NCBI GenBank assembly: GCA_039707655.1
Contig: CM077666.1
Coordinates: 302,152,166-302,216,165, forward strand
Source: Elymus sibiricus
Taxonomy: Eukaryota; Streptophyta; Magnoliopsida; Poales; Poaceae
Direction of reading: 5' to 3'
Length of the DNA stretch: 64,000 nt
The notes beneath the pieces are model-generated. The model was not told the DNA's origin, made no database searches, and saw only the letters and a program-made list of their open reading frames with translations. This document shows, one piece after another, positions 47,401 through 58,900 of this stretch. Positions within the stretch are counted from its first letter, which is position 1, and each line of letters starts with the position of its first letter. Both the position numbers and the translations under genes were made by a program.

Positions 47401-49021
47401 ATCGCCACATTGGAGCTCCGGCGAGGTGGCAAACGCTCGGTGGTGCCGACCTGACGAAGATCAGAGGGAGGGGATGGCTCTGGGAGGAAGACGCCAATGG
47501 GAGAGAAGAAGATGATGGCGTCACGGGCGGGACAGTGTCTTGGCGGCGCTCGCCGTGGCAAGGGGAGGAAGAATGGGGAGGGGGAGAAGGGTCCAGCAGG
47601 GGTACGTGGACTCCGTGAAGCCACTAGAGGTGGGCGCGCCGGAGCTGGCCAGAGTGAGCTACCCGACGTGGTGGGCGCGCAGAGCGTCACTGCTGCCTGC
47701 TACGCCCGTGGTCACCACGGGTACCGTGTGTCCACGACACCACCCTACTGCCTTGCCTTGTCAACGAGGTAAATCAGAGATCGGTGAGTTGACCCATCAG
47801 GGTTTGGATGGAAGTGGAGGCAGGAGTTGACTGATTGGAGCTCACAAAGGTTCTGACATAAAACTTGGGCGGATTCTTGCGGAGAAATGGATAAGGTTAT
47901 GAGGCTGAAACTTTGTCACAATGAAATATGGTAGGAAGGTGTATATGCTGGCAAAGTTTGAGGCCATATGGACCAGTTTTGCATGCACTTCCTTTGTAAT
48001 GCATATTTTGGTCCAGAATCTAGGTTTTGATGTTGTGCTCAAATGGCTGAATGGAATGAGCTGAATATTGGTTTAGGGTGATGATTTGGAAGTATGCAGA
48101 TACTAGAAAATTTTCAGCTCATTTGGAAATGCCAAAGTGGGACTTCGTTCACAGAGTTAGAATCTGGACAGAAACTTGATGGAGTTTTCGGGAGAAAATG
48201 GCTAGATGAGATGATGTGAATTTTGCATAATCACATCATATAGGGAATGTGAGGTCCTGGATTAATTTGAGAATTTTTGAAGCAATATAAAATATAGTTG
48301 CTTCACAACCTCAGAATAAGTCCAGAAACAAGAATTGGAAGATGTGCTCAAAGTTTGAACTGTGGAACTTAGGTTCTTGATGGAAATGGTGAAGATATGG
48401 ATAGGAGAAGCTCCACAAATTATTTGGGATTTTTCCTGGCTACCAAAATGGTAGTTCCTTTGGAAAGTGCCCAAAATGCAATATTGGCATTAAATAGGAA
48501 AATGCAATTTCCCTTATTTAATTATTGCCAATATTTTTATGGGAGCTCAATATGATCACAAAGAACATCTCCACAAGTTTTCATGAACCTTGGAGATGGA
48601 TAGATATTTTCCTGGATTTAATTCCTTTAACTGGCAGAAAAAGGAATTAATTCTAAATGAAAAATATTGCAAATGACTTGGCAATATTTTTGCATATCCA
48701 GGGTTTATAGATGTGGGATGATCACTGGGAAAAGTTTGGGAGGCAATAGATCAAAGGAAATTGGGGTTCCTTTGTAACTGGAAGAATTAGGGTTTCCCTT
48801 CCGGTAGATCGGAGAGTAGGGTTTCGGTGGCAAAATCTTGAGAAAATATCCTGGGTAGCAAGGTTGGACTAGGGAGAATCTTTGGTTGGATAGGGAAGGC
48901 AAGACTAACTGACCATCTTCATATACCCAAAGGCAAGAGAAAATCCAATAACACCGAAGAAAAATACGGGAGCCAAATCCCGCGAAGGAAAAAAACAAGG
49001 AGCAAAAACTAGGGTGTCACA
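44412..49021 (-). repeat. 5' LTR of the large-LTR element
   Basis: Partner of the LTR at 37,169, with a TATAAATAG box at 47,347-47,355 (minus). Compared with the 3' LTR it has a short deletion and replacement near 47,625 and scattered substitutions. The primer site is adjacent at 44,391-44,406. Confidence 0.9.
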
Positions 49022-49264
49022 GTCACTTGAAGCTAAAATTCTTGCTGAGATTCGTCAGAGCATGGTCCACCTCCGTACGAGCTTTGGATTGTTCAAGAAA
49101 ATGCAGGATGCTCGTTGCAAGCCTTTTGAAGATGAGGCTAGTGTTGTTATCAGACAGATCGAAAGGCATGATTCTGTTGATTTGGGTCGTGACAAAGGCA
49201 ACGAGGAGCGTGCTGAAGAGGTTTGTTTTCTTGTTTTTTTAGTGCTTTTTAATAGGTGACCTTC

Positions 49265-49790
49265 ATGTTTTCATGTCTCTGAACTTCTTTTTTATCAGTA
49301 TTAGTGTTCATAGCGGACCTTCTTTGTTTACAGTATCTGAACTTCTTCCTTGATATGTATAGCTGACCTTCTTTGTTTAGTGAATCTGAACTTCCATGAT
49401 ATGTTTGTGGTCAAAGCTGACCTTCTTTATTTACAGTATCTGAACTTCTTGTTGAGTGTTAGTGTTCATGGCTGATCTTCTTTGTTTACACTATCTGAAC
49501 TTCTTGCTAGATATGTTCGTGGTAAATAGGTGACCTTCTTTATTTACTGAATCTGCACTTCCTTGATATATTTTGTGGTCAAAGCTGACCTTCTTTGTTT
49601 ACAGTATCTGATCTTCTTCCTTGATATGTATAGCTGACCTTCTTTATTTAGTGAATCTGAACTTCCATGATATTTTTGTGGTCAAAGCTGACCTTCTTTA
49701 TTTACACTATCTGAACTTCTTCCTTGATATGTCAGTGGTAAATAGCTGACCTTCTTTATTTAGTGAATATGAACTTCTATTTACGCATTT
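49265..49790. repeat. Intronic array of CTGACCTTCTTTGTTTAC / CTGAACTTCTT units
   Basis: Intron 6 of the protease gene is almost entirely a diverged tandem array of about 55-60-bp units that alternate GCTGACCTTCTTT and TCTGAACTTC. Eight exact GAACTTC copies are present. Confidence 0.85.
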
Positions 49791-51706
49791 TTCTACGTTA
49801 TCTTCTAGTCTTTTTTTTATGTTTTTGTATGATTTTTGTAGGCTGTTGGTGAAGGTGTTAGAGACGATATTACTTTACCTGAAAGTGCAACTGTTCCTCT
49901 GCATGAATCTTCTCCTGCAAGTGATTTCTTTGTGGCTGGGGTTCATGGCAATGTTTCTAAGGTAGTATCTTACTTGTCCATTTGTTTCCTTCTTTCTTTT
50001 ACTTCATGGTTTTCTTGCTATGTGCCCATTTTTATTGAGTTTTGGTCGTGCTGCAGAATGACGATGTTAGTGTTGCTTCAGAGAAGCTTGCTAACAAGGA
50101 TGTATCAGGCATTGGCTGCTTCGATGGGCTGGATCGAACTGAACCTCGGTCGTCCATTGGTGATGGGGTTTCTGATGCTGAGTAGGGCAAGTCAGCTGGA
50201 GCTAGCATTTCTGAGAAAGATTCTATCGAGGCTGCTGTTGAGACTGGTAGTGCTCATGCAGGGCCGGCGAAGTCTCCTGTAGCCGAGCCTTCAGTGGTTG
50301 TTGATGCTGATTCTCCAGCTCCTCCTACTGCAGCACAACCAACAGTTTTTGTTGTTTCAGGTTCTCCAGCTGCTACTGGTGTACTTGAAGACGATATTGC
50401 AATGTCTACTGGAGATGGCGATGATTCAGAAACTGAAAGTGATAGTTTGGGAAAGGAGGATGATCTTTCCAGTGCTGCTACTGGTTTAGGCAAGAATCCA
50501 TAAAGAGAGGAGCATGCTTCTCTCTTCTTTCCCCATCCCCATCCCTTTTGTTTTTGGTTTGCCTGTTTGATATCCCTATGTACTGTCTGTGTGGTACAAG
50601 TTGAACTTCTGGTTTGTCCTTTGTCACGTGATTGTAAATAAAGTGAAGTGCAGTTGTTTTTATGTGGGGGGAAGGTGTGTACTGCATGGGTTGTGATGTT
50701 TTTAATCATGTGGGTTCTCTTTTGGTGTAGCAGCTGAGATGTGTTTGTGTAGTTTGTAGCACCTGTCATAATCTATGTGTTTGAATCTAATTTTTGTTGG
50801 TTGTGTGCATGGCAATCCCTTAATTTTCAGGGAACACTTGTGTCTATGTGTTGTATTGCTTTTCCCATACTGGAAATCGTTTATATATATGTATGTTTTG
50901 TATCTTGCTCTTATTTTCTATTCTTTTGCTGAGCAGATAGTGAACTTGCTGTCGTCAGAAAGAAGGTTGATGACTTTTATTTCAGTGTAACTAGGCTTAA
51001 GAATGATCGTTCTAAGAGGTGAGTCCAGTCGGTCAGAATTTATGTGCATCTAACTTATGTACTGCCTGTGGTTATGTAGCTGAACTTCTTGACTTTCTAA
51101 TGCTGAACTTCTTGACTTCCTTTTGTTTGTACTCTCTAGTTGTTATTAAAGCACACATAGAATATAATGCCATTGTTTTCTGTTTTAGATCAAAGGTTAT
51201 GTTCCGAAACAATGAGTGTGAAGCTACTGTTGAAGATGTCGCATCGTCTTTTTCTTCTCGCGGAATGCTTCGATCTTCTGTCGCCGAGGTTGCCCTGTAT
51301 TGTCTACGTGCCAAATACCAGGGGACAGACAAGCTCATCCTGCCGTATTGGGTTTGTGTAAGTCAACCCTATATTATTTTCCTTTCTGTTGTTCTTTACC
51401 AAATTAGTTTAAACTTGTCGGTCTCATTGTATTTCATATGTACCTCTTTTGTTGCCCCTTATGTGTTATTTTCCTGTTATCTGCATTATCTTAGGACAAG
51501 ATTTACAGAGGGCAATTTGATTCCCGTGTGAGGAAGTATTTCAAAGCGACTGGTCCAGATAGCATGGATGCGCATGATTGTGTAAGCAATATTTTTTACT
51601 TGTCTCTATATTTGTTTCCACTGTGATACTCTGTATTTTTATTTTTTTATTTTGTGCTCTTGATATTAATATCAGTTTTAATGATTGTGTGTTTATCTTG
51701 CGTCAG

Positions 51707-52274
51707 GTTATTTTCCCTACTTTTGACCCACCTGAAATTCCTGCTCACATGGGTGGTGTTGGTCATTGGGTTTCTATATTTCTTGACTTGAAGGCTGAAA
51801 GGTTTCAGCTTCTCGACTCCTACTATGGACCAAGTGATGAATGTGCGGTGCGCCTCTTTTGGCGGATGACTAATAACATCAAGAAGCTTTGGAGTGATGC
51901 CAGCAATGATAGGGAGACACCCTTCAGTCCAGTTTCTATTGACCACTTCCCTTTGGATTGGATTGATGTCCCCCAACAGAATAACAAGTATGAGTTCCAC
52001 TTTCTCTCTATTACTTTTGTTCATTTGTAGGAGTACGTAAGCTGCAACGTCTTGTTATGCTTTGGCTTTCTTTGTTTTCACACTGTTCTTTTGTTTGATG
52101 GCAGTATCGACTGCGGATTCTTCATGCTTACAAATGTTAATTCATTTCATAATGGGGTTCTTGCAAACTATTCTCATGAGAATATCTTGGATATCAGGAA
52201 GACATGGTTGTACTCAATTGCTTCTTCTAACTTGTTTGAAACAGATTTCAAGGATCTGTTTGGCTACTATACAC
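51707..52274 (+). pseudogene. First C48 protease domain (exons 12-13)
   Basis: Two exons encode GGVGHWVSIFLDL, then FQLLDSYYG, then DVPQQNN and, across the intron, NIDCGFFML. This is the ordered His (about 1167), Asp (1184), Gln (1238), Cys (1244) set of Ulp1-type peptidases, including the Trp after His. The domain has no internal stop. In family members this fold cleaves after Gly-Gly of SUMO-type proteins. Confidence 0.8.
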
Positions 52275-53902
52275 GTAAGTCTTGAAACTTAGAGTTTTTT
52301 GCTACTTTTTATCTCTCTTTTGCTAATTTGTGACCTGATTCATTGTCTTTTATTTGCTTGTATATTTTGTTTTAGTAGTTTTTCCTGTCATTACTTCCTT
52401 GGACTGCAGCTTTTATTCTACATGAACTTCAGAGATTATACATTCTTATGTTTTGGTAGCTGAATTTGAATGGTTTTCATGTCATCAGTTTATCTAGAAC
52501 TGTGCCTTGGGTTGTACCTGAACTTCATTAGTTTTTAAATGCAACACATTCTTTTGAGCTGAAGATCTTTATTTTTGGTAGCTGAACTTGAGTAGTAATC
52601 ATGTCATCTATATTTGTTGGACTGTACATTGTGTTGTACCTGAACTTTAGTTTTTTTAATGGTCTTTTTTTATGACAGTGGAGCAGTTGGACTTGACCGA
52701 CTACCATTACGCATTCCTTGGGACACATGAATACCAGCCTAAGGAGGAATCGATGAGTACAAGTCCAAAACATGATGAGAGTGCTCGAACCCTTGTTCCT
52801 TCCAAGGTGGGCAAGCAGTCTGTCGGTATTGGAGTGTCTGAAGCCCTAGGGAGTGCTGCTCCAAAGACCCCTTGCATTGGGAAGGTGGATGCAGTCCAAG
52901 CTGAAGAGATTTCATCGGATGATGATTTCGAGAAGATTGCTGGCATGAGGAAGGGTAAATCTGCTGCTGCTACTGTTGTTGGGAGAGGTGGGAAGAATGC
53001 TGTCATCGCCAGGAGGAATCCGGCACTTGAATCTGGAAACATAACTTCCTCAAAGAGAGCAGCAAGATTGCCTATGAAGTGGCGTTCTGCTGTCCGTCCC
53101 CTAAAGAAATATAGTTACCCTCACCTATCTGAGGCCCGGAGGTTGAAAGAGTTTGTGCTTAGTGAAGATGGTCTAAAGAAGTATTTTGAGTGATTTTTGT
53201 TCTTCTGTTTGCTCCCTGACATGCTCTTATGTGAACTTCTGTTGTGATAGTATCTGAACTTCTCTTCATTTTCTTTCTCTTCTCTTTCTCTTGTAGTTGC
53301 GCTTCTAATATTTTCCCATCCTTTTATTCTCCAGGACAACCTACTACATGTTTACTCTCCCTGGCAATGTGATTGACCTCACTGGACGTGTCCTTCATAC
53401 TCTTTTCGGTGAAGGGCAGCAGATGGAAGGAGACGTAATGGACTTTCTCATAAACCAGTGGAAGGATAAGCCGGAGACCTCTGAGATCTTCTCTTATGCT
53501 GACAGGGTTGTTCTGAGCCCCTACTTCATACAGGTTTTTGTTTTTGTAACCCTATCTCCCTATTTTGCGCTAGTTTTGGTTAAGTGGTATTGTGAGGTGT
53601 TTTTATTTGTCATGATTTTTGAGTTCTTAATTTTGTTGATGGTGTGTTTGTGATGCAGTACTGCCTGGAGTATGATTTTTTCAGTGCATCAATTCCAAAA
53701 TTCGATGCAAAAAAATCGGCTGGAATGTTCCGAATGTTTGTTCGTGAGGATGAAGAACTTCTTAATGCAAAGCTGGTTAGGTTTTCATAACTCTTGCTTT
53801 TTAATTATGTATATCCTTTTGCTGAGTTTTTCAAGAATTCATCTCAGTTGTTCATTACTTATGGTTTATAGTTTGTGTTCACCATTTTTTCAATCTTGGC
53901 AG

Positions 53903-54769
53903 GTTTTTATGCCATTGTTCAAGCCCATTAATAATTTAGCGCACTACAGTGTGTATGTTCCGAATAGATATCGTGGGAGCATTGACATCCTTGATTCACT
54001 TCCTTACTCTAATAAAGGACTTTCACGAACAAGTTTCCACGGAGACTGTGCAAATATCGTGAGTTTTCTTAGTCTGAACCTCCCATCATAGGCTTTTTTG
54101 TCCTGAATTTTATTCCGCCTTCCTTTGACAAACATTTTTATCTATGGTTGGTAATACTGCTTCAAAGTTGTGTGCTTGAACTGATTATCATTTGACAGTT
54201 GAACTTCTGATATCTTTTAGTTGGATTTTATGCAAGTGTCAATTTATGTACCTGAACTTAGCTATTTGTTTAAGATGTTTTTGATTTTATCATATTTTTT
54301 ATGTCTGGCAGTTCAAGAGATTCGTTGGGTTGCTGGAGGAGGTGCACAGCAAGGCTGAGTACAAAGCGAGCAAGCAGCCAAACTGGCCGACTATTGCAAA
54401 GAGGCCGACTTTTGTTGAAGTTCCAAAGCAAGGGAATAATGAGTGTGGTTTCTTCTACGTGAAGTTCTGCTCTATATATGATGGCGATGAGCTTGTCGAA
54501 GATTTTGGTGATGTGGAAGTATGTTTTCTCCTTATTCTTGTCTCATCATCTTTTCATGTTTTATTTTGTTTTTGCCGACACGCTCCTGCTGTGCTTTAGT
54601 TTGTGTTCTTACTTTTATCCTTTACTCTTTTTTTGATTCTTCATTCTTTTGTTTGCAGGCTGCTGTAGATGACTGGAAGGCCGAGTACATGCACACTGTA
54701 GTCTTCAGCGAGAAGAATGAAATTGTGCGTGGAGAGCTTCCAGCTGAGATCCAGTCCTTGGGCCCGTGA
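53903..54769 (+). pseudogene. Second C48 protease domain (exons 17-19)
   Basis: The exons encode NLAHYSVYVP, then IDILDSLPY, then EVPKQGNNECGFFYVKF. The His (about 1584), Asp (1601), Gln (1662) and Cys (1667) are kept, but His is followed by Tyr instead of Trp. The domain ends with a short tail and TGA at 54,767-54,769. Frame continuity through exons 13-14 supports fusion with the first domain in one protein; two separate genes cannot be fully excluded without transcripts. Confidence 0.75.
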
Positions 54770-55948
54770 ATTCTGCGCGTAGGAACATTGGTTTAGTGTA
54801 GATTTGATTTCATAAAGATTTGGTTTGATAATGATTGGAACGATTTAGTTGCATGAGCTGTGTAAGAATGGTTTAGTAATTTGTGTATCTATAGCTGCAA
54901 CACTGTTTTTATGTTATTGAGGACAAATGTATCTGGAATCAAGTATGTTTGGTTTGTGAATTTCAATGTATTGCATGGTTTCAGTAATCCAGTGTGGTTT
55001 CTTTTGCCCCAACATATGAACTTGAACTTCTGCCTGTGTTCTGGCTGAACTGCTGGTTTAATGTGGAGAGAGTTTCTTGTCCACAGAATCCAGTGTTGTT
55101 TTGTTTTGCCCAACCATATGCACTTGAACTTCCGCTTGAGATCTGGCTGAGCTGTTGGTTTAAGATGGATAGATTTTTTCTGTTGTAAAATGTATTTATT
55201 ATTTTTCAACTCATACAAAATGAGCCTTTTGCATAGAAGCTATATGTCCTTTCTTTTGTAATTCTTGAACTGCAAATAGTTTTCAACTAGAACTTCATGT
55301 AAAAATATTCTCATACACTCCTTTATGTTTCTTTATCTTGTCGGCATTCTAGGTGAACTTCTCCAGGTATCCAAATAGAACTTCATAACTGCACGCGTCG
55401 CCTTTGGCTTACTAACTTAGTTTATACGGCAATACTTATTTGTCAAGCATATTTTTTTGCTACATTGATTATTCGATTATTATGTCAGAACTTCTAAAGT
55501 AAGCTTACTTGAACTTCATAGTTTATTCTTTATTCCTGCTTGCTCTTTTTTGTAATACAGCACCAACACCTCCTCTCATATTATACCAGAACTTCTACAG
55601 TAAGCTTACTTGAACTTCATAGTTTATTCTTTATTCCTGCTTGCTGTTTTATGAAATACAGCACCAGCACCTCCTCTCATATTATACCAGAACTTCTACA
55701 GTAAGCTTACTTGAACTTCGTAGTTTATTTTTTATTCCTGCTTGTTGTTTTATGAAATACAGCACCAGCACCTCCTCTCATATTATACCAGAACTTCTAC
55801 AGTAAGCTTACTTGAACTTCTACAGTATAATTACTTTGAAACTTCTACAGTGTGCTTACTTTGAACTTCTCCAAACATACTGTTCAATAGTGGAATAACA
55901 TAATAGATACTGACATGACATAAGTTTGCTTTGTTTAATCGACCTAGT
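54770..55948. repeat. Spacer between the convergent genes, with tandem ~97-bp repeat
   Basis: It contains the 3' ends of both genes. From about 55,486 to 55,830 there are three to four units with CAGAACTTCTACAGTAAGCT and ACTTGAACTTCATAG, followed by CACCTCCTCTCATATTATAC. Fourteen GAACTTC motifs lie in this spacer. Confidence 0.85.
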
Positions 55949-58900
55949 CTAATTGTTCATCAGCCTTGCGCTCCTCCTAGGCTTTGCTGCTTGTGGTTTA
56001 TGTTTGACATGTACCTCTTCCTCTTCCTCTTCCTCTTCATCTTCCTCTTCTTCGGTGATGTCTTCTTCTTCTTCTTCCTCGTCCTCGTCTTCAAAGTCTT
56101 GCTCATCTTCATCTTCCACCACTTTCTTGATGCTGGCTCTAGGTTTTGCTTTCTGTTTCTTTTCTGGCTTTTGACTTCTCTTTTCAGCTTCTTCTCCGCG
56201 CTTCGGACATGTTCATGCATTGTGTGGAGCATATTCCTTGCATATGCTACAAAGCCTGCTGCTAGCTTTCTCTGGGTGTGGTCCCTTGTTTTGTTTTTGG
56301 ACTTTGGGTTGCTATTTTTGAACTTTGGGTTGCTTGATCTTCTCGGCATCTTTTCTTTCTAGAAGTGTTGGACAAGTCAGTTTGTTGTGTCCTGCAACCA
56401 GTTTGCATACACTGCATTGCCTTTGTCCAAGTGGCACTCCATTCTCATCTAGCTTGACCACTCTATCTGCAGGTGGTGCCTTTATTTGAGCTCTTTGTTC
56501 ACTTTTCTTTGCTGCAGATTTTTTCTTCCTACCCTTTGTTTCAGAGTACAACGGTGGTTTCATCATCGCTTGCTGCTGCTGTTGTTGGTTATGCTGCTGC
56601 ATTGAATGAGCTGCACCCTCCTGACATTGCATGGCTTGAGCAGCGGTTTGGAGCATTTCAGCTTCATAATAAGCAAGGTCGTCAGCTATTTCAGCATCCT
56701 GTTCAGCCATTCTTTCGTCAATATCTGTTTGATTTGCTGAATGTATGGCGTCAAGTTCTTCTACGAGCCTCTTGAGAACATAGAAGGCTCTGTCGTATTG
56801 TTGGTCACATCTCATTGCTTTCTTGTTAACCGTTAAATTTAGCTGCAGCAGAATGTCTTGCTTGGAGATTTTAGAGCTGCCATCCGACGCTATTGTGTTG
56901 TAGTCCCTTGTATCAAATCTGGGGTGCGATTTAGCAGTCTTGGTGTACCGTTTCAGGATATATTTGTCCGGAAACTCGTCAGCCCTCAGGTAGTCCAGAA
57001 TGTTCATGATGTGAAGGCAGAACAGACCTGCAGTGAGATAAATGCAGAATTCATTGTTTGTGAGCCAGCAATGAGTTACCATATAGTGATATCATAGTAG
57101 TAGTTCAGCTGTTTATTTATTTATTTCTTTTTTGTGCTCACCTGTGTGGGTCCAAAGCTTGCATTCACACTCATATATTTTATTCTCTGGGTCAGCTACA
57201 ACCTGGAATTCATGCTTTGACCAGGCAAACACTTTTTCCTCATGGTTCCCTCTGTTATGGTAGTACACAAGGTACTTATTTTTCTCTGCTGTTTTCTTTG
57301 CACGGAACAGCGTGCTCTTTCTCATCCTATCCCTCATCTCGCTGTATACGGCTCTCGTGTACTTGATAGCCATGTCTTCCTCATAGCCGTATTTTGTTTT
57401 TTGTCTCTGGATTGTTCTGCATATGTCAAAAGTAAGAGATTAGTCAAGCAGAGTGATCAATTTTTATTTATATAGCAAGTGCACATCTTGAAGTATCTGA
57501 ATAAGAGGGTGTTTTTTGTCTTAATACCATGCTGGCCATCGTTTGCTCGTTCTCCTTCTGCAGCCGAGTTTGTATTCAAGCATTTACCCGCCTAGCAAAC
57601 TTGTGTAGGTTCTGTGTCCCCTTGACAAACCCTCTCTTGAGCACGTGATTCATGCTCTCGCTTCATTGTGTCGAAGTCATTCTAGCACAGAAAATGTTCT
57701 TGTAATATGCTGATATTCACATTTTCCTATCACTCCACAGCTGCATCATCATCGGGTCGTTCTGCAGGTTGTACTTCTGCATGAGTTCAGCCCAGGCAGC
57801 TTCAAACTCTGTTGGCATTAGCGGCCAGTTTAAGATAGATGTGAACTCCTCTTTGAATGTTGGATACTTTTTGTACAGCAACACGAGGTATTCCTTGAAC
57901 ATCTTGAGGATGTGCCAACGGCATAGCTTGTGGACGGTATTTGGGAATGCTTGTGGTATAGCTTTTGCCATTGACGGGCACTGGTCTGCATGAATAAACA
58001 ATCAGGATATGCAGTTTTTATTGAACTTCATTGATCTATCTAATCATGTAAAATGTAAATTGCTTCTTGCACTGATGGTGAACTTCTATGATACAATTAC
58101 TTGAACTTCACAACCAGCAGTAGGTCTATCTAATCATGTGACATATATTTTTCTTATTGCAGTGTTGTTGAACTTCTGTGCTACCAGTACTTGAACTTCA
58201 CAGCCAGAACTATATTTTTCTAAACATGTCACATATATTTTTCATATTGCAGTGCTGTTGAACTTCTATGATTCCTATATTTGAACTTCACAGTCAACAC
58301 TATATTTATTTAATCATGTCACATATAATTTTGCTTCTTGTAGTGTTGTTGGACTTCTGTGCTACCAGTGTTTGAACTGCATGGTTTACTTTCTTTTCAA
58401 TTTCAACCAATATACCCAATATACACCTAGAACTAAAAAGATGATGAAACTTGTAGTGTTTTTTTGAATTTACCTGTGAGAATGCAAGTTAGGTGTTTGT
58501 TGTTCATGCACCGTACAAATATATCGAAGAGCCACTTGAATGATTTTGCATCTTCGTCTCTGATCAAGGCAACAGCAAATATCGTTGACTGCAAATGGTG
58601 GTTTGTTCCAACAAACACTCCCATAGGCATATGAAATCTGTTAGTCTTGTAAGTTGTGTCGAATGTTACGCAATCGCCAAAGTCTTGATATGCTCCTCGG
58701 CAGCTTGCATTGGACCAGAAAATGTTTTTTATTGCATTGTCGCTATCTACTTGTATGTCATAGAAGAACTCATCATTGATTGCCTTCATGTCTTTAAATA
58801 AAGATACAAGTTTCAATACATCATCCAAGTCATCTTTCCTTGCATTCATAGCTTTCCTGCAAAATATATACAAACATGCATTTGTTATTTTGCTAGCAAG

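Larger units (their letters stand above)
37169..49021 (-). mobile_element. Large non-autonomous LTR element (LARD-like, Gypsy-type ends)
   Basis: Two LTRs of about 4.6 kb (TGTGGCGCC...GGGTGTCACA) enclose only 2.6 kb without a retroviral gene. An exact 5-bp target duplication GTCAC lies at 37,164-37,168 and 49,022-49,026. An initiator-Met tRNA primer site TGGTATCAGAGCCAGG on the minus strand (44,391-44,406) sets the orientation. Very long LTRs with no coding interior match the large retrotransposon derivative class such as barley Sukkula; the family name is not certain. LTR copies differ at many positions and by small indels, so it is older than the Copia insertion. It interrupts exon 6 of the protease gene. 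Confidence 0.85.
23151..54769 (+). pseudogene. Transposon-borne tandem C48 (Ulp1-like) cysteine protease gene
   Basis: Eighteen coding exons join by GT/AG: 23,151-23,172; 23,850-24,044; 24,165-35,252 (split by two insertions); 35,777-36,673; 36,795-49,220 (split by one); 49,842-49,961; 50,057-50,483; 50,937-51,018; 51,189-51,357; 51,495-51,581; 51,707-51,987; 52,105-52,274; 52,679-53,180; 53,335-53,533; 53,659-53,775; 53,903-54,058; 54,312-54,518; 54,659-54,769. Their lengths sum to 1,728 codons. Parts in order: a repeated acidic N-terminal region, a basic PRRSPR region, an ULP-type N-terminal domain, and two C48 domains. Ulp1 enzymes cleave SUMO-type conjugates; the substrate here is unknown. 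Lesions: TGA at 24,002, TAG at 50,183, frameshifts near 35,193 and 36,890, and three insertions. Confidence 0.8.

Noticed and set aside
56010..56110. (CTT)n microsatellite as a plain repeat
   Set aside because: On the minus strand it is the in-frame acidic tail of the transposase, between the second zinc knuckle and PRRSAR.
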